Below are positions 1 to 11,800 of a DNA stretch of 64,000 nt, piece by piece. The DNA is from CALXVA01 sp944392465 (GTDB taxonomy: Bacteria; Bacillota; Clostridia; TANB77; CAG-508), in NCBI GenBank assembly GCA_963931155.1, contig OZ006978.1:682001-746000 (forward strand). The letters are read 5' to 3'. A program made the translations under genes and the position numbers. Position 1 is the first letter of the stretch, and every line of letters starts with the position of its first letter. The notes under the pieces were generated by a model. The model saw only the letters and a program-made list of their open reading frames with translations, was not told where the DNA came from and ran no database searches.

Positions 1-3000
1 ACCGCATCCTTTTTTCCTTTACGCTCTAGTATTTCATTTTCTACTTGGATTGTTTCACTTTCAAAATATCCTCCTACTATATACCCTCCATCACTTGTTC
101 CTGCTACTGAGTAGATATAATCATCATCACTTCCTCCATATGATTTTGCCCATTTTACTTCTCCGTATGCATCATATTTTATTATTATACCATCAGAACT
201 ATAACTTCCACCATTTGTTAACGTCTCATTTCCTACTTGGATACTGCCACTCCTAAAATATCCTCCTGCTATATAGCCTCCATCACTTGTTTCTACAATT
301 GTACGTACTTGGTCATAATCACTTCCTCCAAATGAGTTTACCCATTCTATTACTCCTTCTGCAGTATATTTTATTACTATTCCATCTTGTTCTCCATTAC
401 TTGTTAATGCTTTGTTCTTTATTTGTGCTGTTCCTTCTAAGATTCCTCCTGCTATATACCCTCCATCACTTGTAGCTGATACTGAAAATATACCTACAGA
501 ATCTATATTACTTATCCACTCAACTTTATAATTTGAATCATATTTTATTATTAGGCTATTTATGTTGTCTGATGTTAATATTTCATTACCTATTTTTATA
601 GTTCCTGCAAAATATCCCCCTACAATAAATCCTCCATCATTGCTTGAATCTACTGATAAAAAATATACTGCACTATCTTCTCCTCCATATGTTTCTATCC
701 ATGTTGGTACAATTTCCTCATTTGTTTCCCTTGATGCTCCTACACCAAAATAATATGTTTGATTTACTACTTTATATTGTTCAGGAGCTTCTAACTCAAC
801 AGCTTTATATAGTCCTTCTGTAAGATCTATCGTTATTTCTCCTTTCTCATTTGTTGTAACTGTATAATACTCTTTTCCATTTATTGTTTCTAAAGTCCCT
901 AATATTTCTCCTTTACTATTTGTTGCAGGCACTTCTCCATCTTCTACATTGTATATTGCAAACTTAACATTTGCTATAGGTTGTTGTGTATCTGCATCTT
1001 TCTTTACTAATCTAAATGAAGGGCTGTCTTCTATTGTCAATCTTACCGTTGTGCCTGTCACTGTATAGTTTTCTTCCGTTCCATCTATATTAATTAGTTG
1101 TAACTTTCCATCTATATTTTGTACTTTAAACGTTATATCTTTAACTTTTGCATAACCATTTGGTGCTAATACTTCCTTTAAAGTATATATTCCATCTTCA
1201 TCTTTCCCATCTATATATTGATACAAATTATTAATAGTTATTGTTCCTGTGCTATCTGTTATATATTCTCCTAATTCTTCTGCTCCTTTGTATAATTTAA
1301 ATTTTGCTCCTTCAAGATATTTTGTCTCTGCACTTGTTTGAGTTCCTTGCCCCACTTGTGTTTGATCTTCTGTAAGTTCTGTATCAAAAATTTTTTCTTG
1401 CTTTACTATTTGTAAAGTATATGTTGGTTTTTTTTCGTTTTCTAATGTTATGTTAGCTATTGGAATGCTATCTTCTTCTATTATTGATTGTTCTTTTACA
1501 TTTCCACTTGTAATTTCCAATTTATAAGTTCCATTATCATTTACTATTTTAAAAGTTATAGAATCTTTTGATAAATAATATCCTTCTGCTTTTGTTTCTT
1601 GCAAAGTATATTCTTGATTAACTGATAAGCCATTTATTGTAGATTGTCCATTAAGATCTGTAGTTATTGTCAATCCACTTGTTGATAAGTTATATCCCGT
1701 TAATTTATACTTAACTTGTGGTATTGCAATATTTGTTCCTAGTTCTACTTTACGTATCTTTATACTGGCCTTTGCTTCATCTTCTACTTTAACAGTTACT
1801 TTATAATCTTCTCCTTCGATTTTTGTTGCTTGCATATCTTCTTTTGTATTTCCACTTGTCTTTTCAATAGTTAGATTACCATTTTTATCAACACGACCAA
1901 TGAACCTAATGCTATCTTGATTCAATTCATAGTCTCTTGGTGATTTTATCTCTTTAATTATATATGCTTTTTCAACATAAAGATTACTTATTGTTAGCAT
2001 ACCTTGATCATTTGTTACAGCAGTTTTACTTTCCCCCGTTTCTTCATCTATAACACTATATGTAGCACCTGAAACCAACTTATCTTTTCTTATGTGGTAT
2101 TTTGTTAACTCTAAATTGAATTTTTCTGCAATTCTAAAACCTAATCTATTAGGCTCTATTTGTGTTCTATATTTTCCTTGGTCTGTATCTAGTGCAAAAT
2201 ATACTCCATGGTGACTATAAGCCACTTGGTTAAACTCTAATCCATTTGGTATTTTTACTGTATAATTAAACACATACTCTGCACCTGTTGGCATTACATA
2301 TCTCCCCAAATCAATTAAGAATGTTTTTACGTTATCCCAATTTGTAATTTGCTCTGATTTTTTCCATTCATTTTGTGGGTTAGTTAAATCTCTATCTGGT
2401 TTCTCATTTTCTGAATAGTATACAGTTGCATATTGTTTTAAATCACTTGGTAGTTGAATCCCCGTATTTACCATCTTAGTTGTAAAATTAGAGCCTAAAT
2501 TTTCTTCACTTAATACATAAGTATTTCCTTCAAATGGTATCTTCCCCAATATTTGTATGTCACTTATTGTACTTGCATAATTATTACGCAATTGTACTCC
2601 TATTGTTACTTCTTGTTCATCTTTTTGATCTAATACTGCATAACTAGGTTTAAAATCTATAACTTGTGGTGATACAACTTGACTTCCCTTTTCATCATAA
2701 TTACTTGCAACTTGATTAGTTAATAAGGAATTTGGTGAAATCATACTTAAAGAAGCTGTTGTTTTATTTACTTGTTCTTCTGTATTTAAATTATCATTTA
2801 CGTCATAAATATCACTTGTATGATAATAGTAATCATTAACATTTTCATTTGAGGCATACAATTCAACATCTTTAGTCATAGTTGCACCTCTTGGATCTGG
2901 TGTTAAATCTATATCTACTGTTATACTATATGTTTGCGGTATATCACTACTATTTTGTGTATTTATCTTAATTAATTTTGTTGCATCTTGTTCTATTAAT

Positions 3001-5190
3001 TCATAGCTTGTAAGAGATACTTTACTATTATTTATTTGCACATTATTGATTGTAGCATCTATTATTTCTTCTGGAAGTTTTATAATAAAACTTCCGTTTA
3101 CCCATCCTACTTGATTATAACTTGTATTATATCTTGCTGTAATTGTTAATTTTTCATTTTTTTCTGTACCTTGAGTAGATATTGTATTATTGCTTAATCC
3201 AATATCTGCTATAGAATATGGTGCTTCATAATTTGCATTATGAGTATCTGTATTGATATAATTTTCACCTAAATATCCTGTTAACGTTGATTTTATATAT
3301 TGTAAATCATCAAAATCTTCTCTTGTGTAATTTGTTGTTATATAATCATCATCTAATTCTTTTATATTATATATATACATGTATGTACTTGCATTTGTAT
3401 CACTTGTTTCCACTCTTATATGTTTTACTGGTAACTCATATTTATATGGATTACTAGAAGTATATTCATTCCAATCATTCTTTGTAAATGTAACTAATAG
3501 ATTATCTGTTTCATCATCATATACTTTTATCCATCCATTATCTTTTAATAAATTATCTGCTCCTGAAAATGCTATTCCAACAAATTTAGTTATATTCTCC
3601 ATACTTTCTTCACTAGAATTTGTCTTCACAAAACTGTCAGATACTTGTTTTTCTCCGTCTTTTGTCTCCTTTATTCTAAGTCCTGTAGATTCTCCATCTG
3701 TTCCTGTTGTTACATACCATTTTACTTGATATGTATCATCTGCTTCACTATCCGATGTCCCATTATATATTTTTAATGGTTTTTGTTTTGATACAATATA
3801 TCTAAAACTTGGACTATATATAGAATTTCCTACTGTTACTTCAACCCTTGCTACAGTTCCTGTTGGATTTTTTATGCTTATTACAAATGTTGCCTTTGCT
3901 GTATTTGATTTGTATAGATTTGTAAATTCACTGCTTTGATTATTATACCCCTCATAATATGCATTTACTGGTATTTTATAAACTACTGTATCTGAGCCAA
4001 GTTCTTTATAAGCTTTTAATGGATAGGTTATCTTGACATTAAATTTATTATATCTTATATTGTCATACCATCCATCATAAGCCTGACTCGTTATATTTTT
4101 ATTCCCATCTATTACAGATGTTCTTTCAGCTTCTAATTTTCTTGAAGAATTATCATATGTGTATGTTACATTCGCTCCATTTACTTCTACTTTTGTAGGT
4201 GAATATCCATTTAGCTGTGGTACTTCTGCTTCTATATGTGATTTACTTAAAAGCAATTCGCTATTTGCCTCTTGTATACCCATTGTAAATTTTACTGTAA
4301 AAGTTCCTTCTTCTTCATTAATAGTTGTTTTTATATCTTGTTCCTGATTTAAGTTTTTACCTCCTGCTACAGATGATGGTATTTCTGTTTTTGCTGTCCC
4401 ATACCAATCTATATCAAAATTAACTGTTTTTGTTATTGGAATTTCTTGATTGTCTTCTGTTACATATGTACCTGTTAAGGTTACACTATTAACTTTGCTA
4501 TAATTGTTTATATTATTTTCAATTGCGGCATTCTTTTTAGAATTAGAAGAATAATCTCCACTCCTTACAATGCCTGCTAACATCTTTTGTGTTCCATTGC
4601 TTAATTGATTAAACTCTATTACTTTTGTGTTATTTCCAACATAATTATCTTTTAACTCATCATCTTTTGGTAGAGCAGTTTGAAAATAGAAGTTACCGTT
4701 ATCTATGGTAATTTTTCCATCTTTAAGGTATCCCGCTGTATTAACGCTTATTTCCATATACAAGGTATCTTCTTCGCCTATTCGTTTACTCGTTCCACGT
4801 ATGCTCTCTGCATTTCCATCACTATTTAAATCACGCAAAAAGAAGGCATCAAAATTGACGTGCCCGTCTGTTCCGTCCACTACTTCTTCGCCATCTTGAA
4901 CCTGATCATATGTCATTGCTTTTGCAAGTTCAGGTGATATTGAATTTAATCTCGTTCTATATTGCACAAATTGCATTATGGCTATAACTATTAGTGCAAG
5001 TGCAACAACTGCACTAATGCTTATTATCGCCATGTTTTTTGCTTTAAGCTTTATACCTTTACTTGCTTTTGAATTATTTTCATTAGTGTTTTTTGCCTTG
5101 TTTCCGTTTAACCAACTTTTTAAGCTTTTCTTTAAAGTGCAGCTGTCTCTCTAGAGCTGTGCGTTTTTCAGGTTTTTCATTCTTATTCAT
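1..5190 (-). CDS. Giant membrane-anchored SpaA/Cna_B-repeat surface protein, C-terminus beyond window, N-terminal frameshift
   Basis: About 1,730 codons lie in the window and the gene continues past the left edge. An ATG at 5190 has a GGAGGG site 8 nt upstream and encodes a basic cytoplasmic N-terminus. Its frame stops at 5083-5085, while the long open frame begins only after a stop at 5151-5153, so a +1 shift is needed between them; one extra A in the AAAAAG run would explain it. The long frame then has one transmembrane helix (MAIISISAVVALALIVIAIM), a large extracellular part, at least three SpaA/Cna_B-like domains at about 760-2110 (motifs such as YTLKEVLAPNGY and YTLQETKAEGYY), and SDGGYI(A/V)GG repeats from 730 to the edge that resemble SBBP-type beta-propeller blades. 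It is probably an adhesin exposed on the wall; the anchor is not visible. Alternatively the small upstream frame is a leader peptide and translation restarts at ATG 5033, but no ribosome site precedes that codon. Confidence 0.8.
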
Positions 5191-5353
5191 GTGGCATGCC
5201 CTCCTCAAATACTTTTTCCTCAGAATACGAATTTTGAATTATTTAAAATATCAAGTTGATTTTTATAAGCATTTTCGCATATACATATATTTATACGCAT
5301 ATGTATATATTCAAATATATTTTTTATATTTATTAATATTTTAATTATATATT

Positions 5354-5479
5354 ATTTTAAATTAGTTATTTATATTGTTCAATCAATGGTTACAGCCACT
5401 TTTTATTATTATTTTTTCATTTATTACGGATACTTATTTTTCAGGTTTTTTTGTCTTTTTATTTACATTTTTGTAACAT
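5354..5479 (-). promoter_or_regulatory. Sigma-A promoter with upstream GTAATAT-type half-sites and TTACGG element
   Basis: On the minus strand TTGAAC (5382-5377) and TAAAAT (5359-5354) are 17 bp apart, a plausible promoter for the giant surface gene starting at 5190. TTACGG lies at 5424-5429 and inverted half-sites TATTTAC (5460-5466) and GTAACAT (5473-5479) lie 78 bp above the -35 box. The order and spacing match the promoters at 13184, 55889 and 60902. Between this promoter and 5190 the sequence is AT-rich leader with no other feature seen. Confidence 0.55.
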
Positions 5480-5549
5480 TTTGAAATATTGCATTCCACA
5501 GTCTTTTCTCATTATTTTTGTCTTTTGCTGCGTGTTTCTTTGCATACTA

Positions 5550-5577
5550 AAAAAGTGCCTCGTTTTAGGCACTTTTC
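5550..5577 (-). terminator. Intrinsic terminator after the GGDEF operon
   Basis: AAAAGTGCCT and AGGCACTTTT form a stem with a short loop; on the minus strand the hairpin is followed by six T. It lies downstream of the gene ending at 5712. The rest of 5205-5711 holds the promoter elements listed separately and otherwise nothing recognisable. Confidence 0.8.
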
Positions 5578-5711
5578 TTGAATTCCTACTTTTTATATAT
5601 TTTTTTATTACATTATTTTTTTATTTTAAACTTGTATATTATAATGATTTTCCCTTATAACCGTAGTATTTTTTATAATTTTATCTTCTAAACATCTCTT
5701 TAGAAATGCCA

Positions 5712-6686
5712 TTACGGTCTGTCCTGGATGGCACTGCATTGTATTTCTTCGTTTTTTCTTCTATCTATTGCATATGCACTTCCTATAGTGGTTTTTGCTA
5801 AGTGCTTTACTTGTGCTCCCACTTCGCTTATTTCTAGTGCATTTATGAATCTGTCTTTGTGGGCTACAACTACCCCAATTGAAAGTGATATTAATGGAAA
5901 TTCTTCTATTATGCACTTTCTATTAGGTACTTCTAAGTAGCCTTTTTCTAAGTCTTCTTTATTGAAGAATTTTATTACTCCTTTATCAAATTCTGCTATT
6001 ATATTTTGGCATATTTTTTCGTAATCATCTTCTATTGCTACAATTCCTACAAAATCGTCTCCTCCTATATGCCCTACAAATGTATTTCCACTTGTAGAAT
6101 ATTTTTCTATATTATTAGTTATTGTTTTTGCTGTAAATTTAATTACTTCGTCCCCTTTTAGAAAGCCATATACATCATTATATGCTTTGAAATTGTCTAA
6201 ATCGAAATATAGCATTACAAATTCTTCTTTATTTAGTAATCGCTTTTTCATTTCTGCTTGTATTTGTACATTTCCTGGCAACCCTGTTAGTGGACTTACT
6301 CTTCTATTGATGTCTAGTAATCGTATTATATTTTTTATTGTGTAATATAAATAATCTTTGTCAATTGGAGATTTTATATAATGCTCTACACATTCTTTCA
6401 ATACTTCAATTTTATGTTCTTTATTTCTATTTGATGATACTACAATAATTGGTGTTATGCTGTTATCTTCGTTTTGTCTTATTCGTTTACACACTTCTAT
6501 AATATTTTCTTCTATTCCATCTTCATTAATTGTTATTAGTGATGGTATGTTCTTTAATGCATCGTCTATATTATCTGTTGTCACTTTTTTTAGCTTTATT
6601 TTATAATCTTTTTCATCTTTAAATAGATCTGATATGATTTTTTTTAGCTCGTCATTATCATCTATTATATAAACATCTTGAGCCAT
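5712..6686 (-). CDS. Receiver-like plus GGDEF diguanylate cyclase
   Basis: The 324-residue protein has an N-terminal CheY-like domain (about 1-125; acidic pair IIDD at 8-10, KSP lysine near 105) and a C-terminal GGDEF domain (about 130-305). The cyclase metal-site stretch FDLDNF (161-166) is intact and the signature reads GGDDF at 208-212, a conservative variant of GGDEF, so synthesis of cyclic di-GMP from two GTP is plausible. The expected phospho-acceptor aspartate after beta-3 is not evident (LITINEDG), so the receiver may be a pseudo-receiver. It is the last gene of a three-gene operon and starts directly after its upstream neighbour. No EAL/HD-GYP partner or cyclic di-GMP riboswitch was seen in the window. 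Confidence 0.85.
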   Translation of the reverse strand: MAQDVYIIDDNDELKKIISDLFKDEKDYKIKLKKVTTDNIDDALKNIPSLITINEDGIEENIIEVCKRIRQNEDNSITPIIVVSSNRNKEHKIEVLKECVEHYIKSPIDKDYLYYTIKNIIRLLDINRRVSPLTGLPGNVQIQAEMKKRLLNKEEFVMLYFDLDNFKAYNDVYGFLKGDEVIKFTAKTITNNIEKYSTSGNTFVGHIGGDDFVGIVAIEDDYEKICQNIIAEFDKGVIKFFNKEDLEKGYLEVPNRKCIIEEFPLISLSIGVVVAHKDRFINALEISEVGAQVKHLAKTTIGSAYAIDRRKNEEIQCSAIQDRP

Positions 6687-6687
6687 T

Positions 6688-7461
6688 TTATCTCTCCTTA
6701 TATTTCTTTATTTTATCCTTTATGTCTTCTAATAAGTTCTTTTGTTTTAAAAATCTTGTTATATTTTCAGAGTGCATTTCTGGGAATGCTTTTTTTAGTT
6801 TTATAATTCTTTTATACACTTTTATTTTCAATATATCTTGCCTTGTTTTTAAGTCTTCTATTAAGTTTTGAATATGCTCTTTTGTTACATTTTCTTCTTT
6901 TAGTTCTTTCATTTTTTGTTTTAATGTATTTCCTATTTCAAATAGTTCTTCTATACGTTTATCTACTATCATAATCTTATATATTGTGATAATTACATCA
7001 ACTAATATAGCTATACTTAAAATAATTTCTATATATATTAAAATTTGTTCTGGAACGTAACCTATTAGCTTTTTTATTAGTGGTTGTATTATAAATATTA
7101 AAAGTACTCCTAATATTCCCCAGTATATGGAATTTTTTAAACATACTCTTCCTTGTATATTAAATTTTAAATCTGAATAATCCCAATACTTTGTTTTAAA
7201 TGCTTTTTCTAAGACTACAGCTACAATATATTCCCATATAGAAAATACTAAAAAGCTTAGTATAAATATAATAAGCACATTGTTGGACGCTTTACTTAAA
7301 CCAAGCATTAATATTGCTCCTATTCCATACATTGGGCAAAATGGTCCGTATAGAAATCCACTATTAATTGGTTTTTTTGATAATATTGTTTTATATATTG
7401 ATTCTAAGCACCAACCTAGAAAAGAGTATATTATAAAATATAGAATTATTTTATTTAGCAT
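6688..7461 (-). CDS. PF06541-type membrane protein (putative ABC-transporter type IV family)
   Basis: A 257-residue polytopic protein whose start (YSFLGWCLESIYKTI, then GFLYGPFCPMYGIGA) matches the family annotated as putative ABC-transporter type IV (CmpB-like, formerly DUF1113). About five hydrophobic helices occupy residues 1-170; the last ~90 residues are a charged, probably helical cytoplasmic tail. No ATPase or substrate-binding gene is adjacent, so a transport role is not supported by context. It overlaps the upstream gene by 11 nt and abuts the GGDEF gene, so translation is probably coupled. The function of the family is unknown. Confidence 0.75.
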   Translation of the reverse strand: MLNKIILYFIIYSFLGWCLESIYKTILSKKPINSGFLYGPFCPMYGIGAILMLGLSKASNNVLIIFILSFLVFSIWEYIVAVVLEKAFKTKYWDYSDLKFNIQGRVCLKNSIYWGILGVLLIFIIQPLIKKLIGYVPEQILIYIEIILSIAILVDVIITIYKIMIVDKRIEELFEIGNTLKQKMKELKEENVTKEHIQNLIEDLKTRQDILKIKVYKRIIKLKKAFPEMHSENITRFLKQKNLLEDIKDKIKKYKER

Positions 7462-8407
7462 ATTGAAACTCCATTGAACCTGTTACAGAAAGTCCATTTA
7501 CATTTTCTATTTTAATGCTAAGAGTATTAGTTCCTTCAACCAAATCTAATCTAAATGTTGCTTCTGTTAGATTTATATCATCTTTTGCATATACTGCTCC
7601 ATTTAAGTTTATTTCAATTGATTTTATCCCGTCTGCATCAGACGCTTCTATTATTAATTTTCCTTGTTCTTGGTCTACATATAAGTTTTTAATTTCTGGT
7701 CTTTCTGTTGAAATTACTACTTCGTTTTCTTCTGTAGATGAATTTCCAGAAGAATCTACTGCTGTTGCAGTTATAATATGTGAGCCTCTTCCTATTTCTT
7801 CTTGTGTTATTGCATATTCTATTGTTTTATCAGTCTCGTTATTTTTATTTATTATTATTTCTTCTCCATTATCTATTTTATATGTCATATAGGCTATTTC
7901 AGTTTCGTCTTGTGCTTTTATTCTTATGCTTGTTGCTTGTTGTTCTATAGTTATAGAAGGTTTTGCTATATCTATACCGTCTAAAATTACATCTTTAGTG
8001 TATGTTACTGCTCTTCCTGTTTCGTCTTCAAGAACTATGGTTAATATACTATTTTCTGATGGTAAAATTATTTCTTCTTGAAAGCTTTTAGAATTCTCAG
8101 GTATTGACTTTTGCTCTGAATTTTCCCAACTATATTTAAAATTTTCTATATTGTATACACTTTGTACATCTACATTTAATGTATCATTTATTCTTGTGAT
8201 ATTTATGTTGGCTAAATTTTCTGTATTACTTGCTTTTCTGTCTCTATATAAAGCATATGAACTATGGCCAATCAAACATAAAGCAAAAATAATTATAAAT
8301 ACAGCAAAAAATCTAACTATTTTTGCTATTTCTATAGATGTAGTAGTGTTTCTATCTTTTTTCTTTCTACCTTTTTTTTGAACTTCTGTCATTAAAATTT
8401 GGTTCAT
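7451..8407 (-). CDS. Bitopic membrane protein with extracellular Ig-like repeats
   Basis: A 318-residue protein with a basic cytoplasmic N-terminus (KKGRKKKDR), one helix at about 32-53 (FFAVFIIIFALCLIG) and an extracellular region of about three beta-rich Ig-like units; phrases such as AVDSSGNSSTEE and ASDADGIKSIEINLNG are typical of bacterial Ig-like repeats. It is the first gene of the operon with the PF06541-type and GGDEF genes. The ATG at 8407 has GGAGG seven nt upstream and a promoter at 8431-8459. It might sense or bind a wall ligand and inform the GGDEF protein, but that is inference from gene order. Confidence 0.75.
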   Translation of the reverse strand: MNQILMTEVQKKGRKKKDRNTTTSIEIAKIVRFFAVFIIIFALCLIGHSSYALYRDRKASNTENLANINITRINDTLNVDVQSVYNIENFKYSWENSEQKSIPENSKSFQEEIILPSENSILTIVLEDETGRAVTYTKDVILDGIDIAKPSITIEQQATSIRIKAQDETEIAYMTYKIDNGEEIIINKNNETDKTIEYAITQEEIGRGSHIITATAVDSSGNSSTEENEVVISTERPEIKNLYVDQEQGKLIIEASDADGIKSIEINLNGAVYAKDDINLTEATFRLDLVEGTNTLSIKIENVNGLSVTGSMEFQYAK

Positions 8408-8430
8408 CTATTTTCCTCCATTTATCCTGA

Positions 8431-8459
8431 ATTATATCATATGCTTTTTTTAAAGTAAA
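8431..8459 (-). promoter_or_regulatory. Sigma-A promoter of the Ig-like/GGDEF operon
   Basis: TTTACT (8459-8454), a 17-bp spacer and TATAAT (8436-8431), with TGA just before the -10 box. It lies 24 bp above the start codon at 8407. It lacks the GTAATAT array seen at the surface-protein promoters. Confidence 0.7.
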
Positions 8460-8544
8460 CATTTATTATAATATTAATTTTCTACTTAGGTAATAGTACT
8501 TATATAGCTTTATATAACAGGCTAATTTTAGCAATTTCTTATTA

Positions 8545-8674
8545 GAACAAAGCGACGCAGTTGCCCTTTGTTCTTGCCGATTTGAGTTTCCGACGTCAAG
8601 GAGGAAATCTCAAAGGCAATAGCGATTATAGCCTTTTTATGTAATAGGAATTTCGGAGAAATTTCCTATTACAT
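8545..8674 (+). repeat. Dispersed structured repeat, copy 1
   Basis: About 130 bp that fold into consecutive hairpins: GAACAAAG paired with CTTTGTTC (8545-8573), then a TTTCC/GGAAA stem around GGAGGAAATC, then ATGTAATAGGAA paired with its complement up to 8674. A copy about 85-90% identical by eye lies at 14001-14131 and a diverged inverted copy at 32977-33095. It has no open frame. It could be a MITE/REP-like element or a small structured RNA. The rest of 8408-8815 holds only the promoter and terminator listed separately. Confidence 0.75.
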
Positions 8675-8718
8675 AAAAAAGCTTAAATACTTTATTTTAT
8701 TAGTATTTAAGCTTTTTT
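8675..8718. terminator. Bidirectional terminator after the thioester adhesin gene
   Basis: AAAAAAGCTTAAATACT and AGTATTTAAGCTTTTTTT form a long perfect stem with A/T flanks on both strands. It lies downstream of the gene ending at 8816 and abuts repeat copy 1. Confidence 0.85.
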
Positions 8719-8815
8719 TAATATAATTGTTAATACTATCTTTTAATTATATTTTAGAATTTATTATTAAATATTGTATTAACTAAAATTTTCTATTAAG
8801 TATAATTTGAATTAA

Positions 8816-11800
8816 TTATAACACAAATTTCTTGATTAGCACTAATCCTGTTCCTAGTATTACTAGCACTCCTGTTATTACTCCTAGATAATGTCCTCCT
8901 ACACCTGATACTATTGATAATACTACTGATGCTTCATCTATATCATCTTCTCCTTTTTCAAAGTTATCTGGTACTGAGTCTATATCTTCTACTGGATTAT
9001 GATCTTTATCACTATCTTCTGAAATTTCTGCCCAGTTTGTTTTTATTCCTAAGTTGTTGTGTCCATTTATCCATCTAAATGTTACTTCTATTACTACGCT
9101 TTCTCCTGGTTCTAATAGTGTTTCATTTAATTGTGTTGTTGTTATTGTTTTTCCATCTTCTGATAATACCCAGTTTTCATTATCTTCTTCTCTAAACTCT
9201 AGTCCTTCTGGTATGTAGTCTGTTATTTCTTCTGCATAGCCTGCCATATTTCCTTCATTTGTTATTCGAATTTGATATGTGAATTTTATTACTGCTGTCT
9301 CTATTTTATGGTTTCCTAATTCTACTTTTACTACTTCCTCTGGATCGTCTTCAAATTGATGCCCTGTTTCTTCTACATATGTTTTTCCATCTAGTATCAT
9401 TGTTACTTTTGATACTATTTTTCTTAATGCTAAATCAAAGTATGATACTTTTACTTTTTCTATATCGATATCATCTTCACCATCTTTGTCATTGTCTGGT
9501 GTTGAGTCTTTATCATCTACTGGATCTCCGTTTTCATCACTATCTTCTGAGATCTCTGCTGTATTTATTAGTATTCTGTCTGATGTGTTTGGTTCTATTA
9601 CTTTAAATGCTATTTTTATATCTCTATAGTCTGGTTGTGTCATTGTTTCTGTGTCAAACGCTTTTAGTAAATTATCTCTTCCAGTTTCTTCAGCTTGTGC
9701 CTTTGATAGATAATCTGTTCTTATTGTTTCCGCTTCTGCTACATTTTCTGTTACATTTCCTTCTGCATCATACATTACCCATCTATATTCTGTGTTTACA
9801 CTATTATCTGGTAAGAATTCTAATCCTTCTGGCAAATCATCTTTTACTTCCTCTGCATACCCTGCTTCTGTTCCTTCATTATATATTCTTAATGTATAAA
9901 TTACTGTGTCTCCGTTTGTTACTTGAACAGGTTCTTTTGTATGCTCATATGTGTATTCACCGTTATTGTTATGGAATACTGGTACTCTGTTTGTTATTTC
10001 TTCTTCATTTACTCCTGTGATGAATTTTCTTAAAGCTAAATCAAAATATGTTACTTTTATTTTTTCTATGTCTATATCATCTTCACCATCTTCATCATTG
10101 TCTGGTGTTGAGTCTTTATCATCTACTGGATTTCCATCTTCATCACTATCTTCTGAAATTTCTGCTGTATTTATTATTATGCTATCTGATGAATTTGGCA
10201 ATGTTACTTTAAATGCTATCCTTACTTCTTTATAGTCTGGTTCATCCATTGTGCTTGGATCAAATGCATCTATTAAGTTTTCTCTTCCAGTTTCTTCTTC
10301 TTGTGCTTTTGATAGATAATCTGTTCTTATTGTTTCTGCTTCTGCTACATTTTCTGTTACATTTCCTTCTGCATCATACATTACCCATCTATAGTTTATA
10401 TTTGTTGTGTTATCTGGTAAAAATTCAAGTCCTTCTGGAATATCATCTTTTACCTCTTCTGCATATCCTGCTATATTTCCTTCGTTATATATTCTTAATG
10501 TGTATATTACTGTATCTCCTGTTGCAACTAAAACAGGGTCTTTGGTATGAATATATGTGTATTCTCCATTGTTGTTGTGGAATACAGGCACTCTATTTGT
10601 TATTTCTTCTTCATTTACTCCAGTAATAAATTTTCTTAAACTTAAGTCAAATACTTGTATTATTACTTTATCAAAATCATCATCATCTTGTTGTCCTGGT
10701 ATGTATTCGTCTCCTCTATTTATTTCTTCATCTTTGTAATTTGGTAATGTTTCATCTGATGGTAATGTTACATTATCTACTTCTGAATCTCTATCTGGTA
10801 TAACTGCTCCGTCTGAATCAGTAGCTCCTGTTACTTCTGCAATGTTTGTTAGTTTTTCTTCTGATGCAACTGAATCTGATACTTTACATTTAATTTGTAC
10901 ATCTATATAATCTAGTGTTGTTCCATCAAATGCATTTAATATTACTTTATCGCTTCCAGATTTTCTATTTTCATAAATAGTATCTCTATTAGCAGAATAT
11001 TCTGTATCTGGTGATGTTATATCTGTTGTTACTGTTCTTCCATCTGCAGATATTTTCCAGCCATACTTAGCATTGAAACTATCGTTTATAAATTCAAGAT
11101 TTGCTGGTAAATAATCTGTTATTTCTCTTACATAACCATCTACTTCACCTTCGTTGTATACTCTTATTGTATATATTACTTCGTCTCCAGCATTTACAGA
11201 TACAGGTGTTTTTGGATGATTATATATTGCTGTTGTACTACTTTTATCTGCTAAATGTGTTACATCTACTTGTGGTTCTCTTGTATATCTTCCTGAACTA
11301 TCTTTTAATTCATTATCATTAACTTGAATAATAAATTTTCTTAATGCTAAGTCAAATATTTGTTGTGGTACTCCCTCTATTGTTAAATCTTCATAGTCGT
11401 CATCATCTTCTTGTGATGTAGTTCCATAGCCGTCTACATCTACGTTATCTGGAGTTGAATCTCTATCTGACTTATTTTCATCGTTTGTAGCATCCGTTAT
11501 TTCTGCTACGTTCTTTAAGTCTATGTTTGAATCTGTAGCTGTTGCTATAACTTCACATTCTATTTGTACATCTTTATAATCTAATGTGCTTCCATCAAAT
11601 GCTTTAATTGTTTGCCCAGCTAAATAATTTGTTGTTATTTCTCCATTGCTTCCTTCTGTCCAACCATATTGTGTATTTATTGTACTATCTTCTTTTAATT
11701 TTAATCCTGATGGTAAATAGTCTGTTATTTCTGTTGCTTCACCATCTATATCTCCTTCATTATATACTCTTATTGTGTATACTACACTATCTCCTGTTTT

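Noticed and set aside
50..4899. Plus-strand open frames opposite the giant surface protein
   Set aside because: They have low-complexity Leu/Ser-rich translations and no ribosome sites; the minus strand reads as recognisable SpaA-like domains.
5380..5400. GGCTGTAACC on the minus strand as part of a riboswitch
   Set aside because: No surrounding conserved cyclic di-GMP, SAM or TPP aptamer elements could be found, and it overlaps the predicted -35 region.
5093..5660. Plus-strand open frames over the promoter and terminator region
   Set aside because: They are Phe/Leu/Tyr-rich translations of AT-rich DNA, cross the terminator hairpin and lack start signals.
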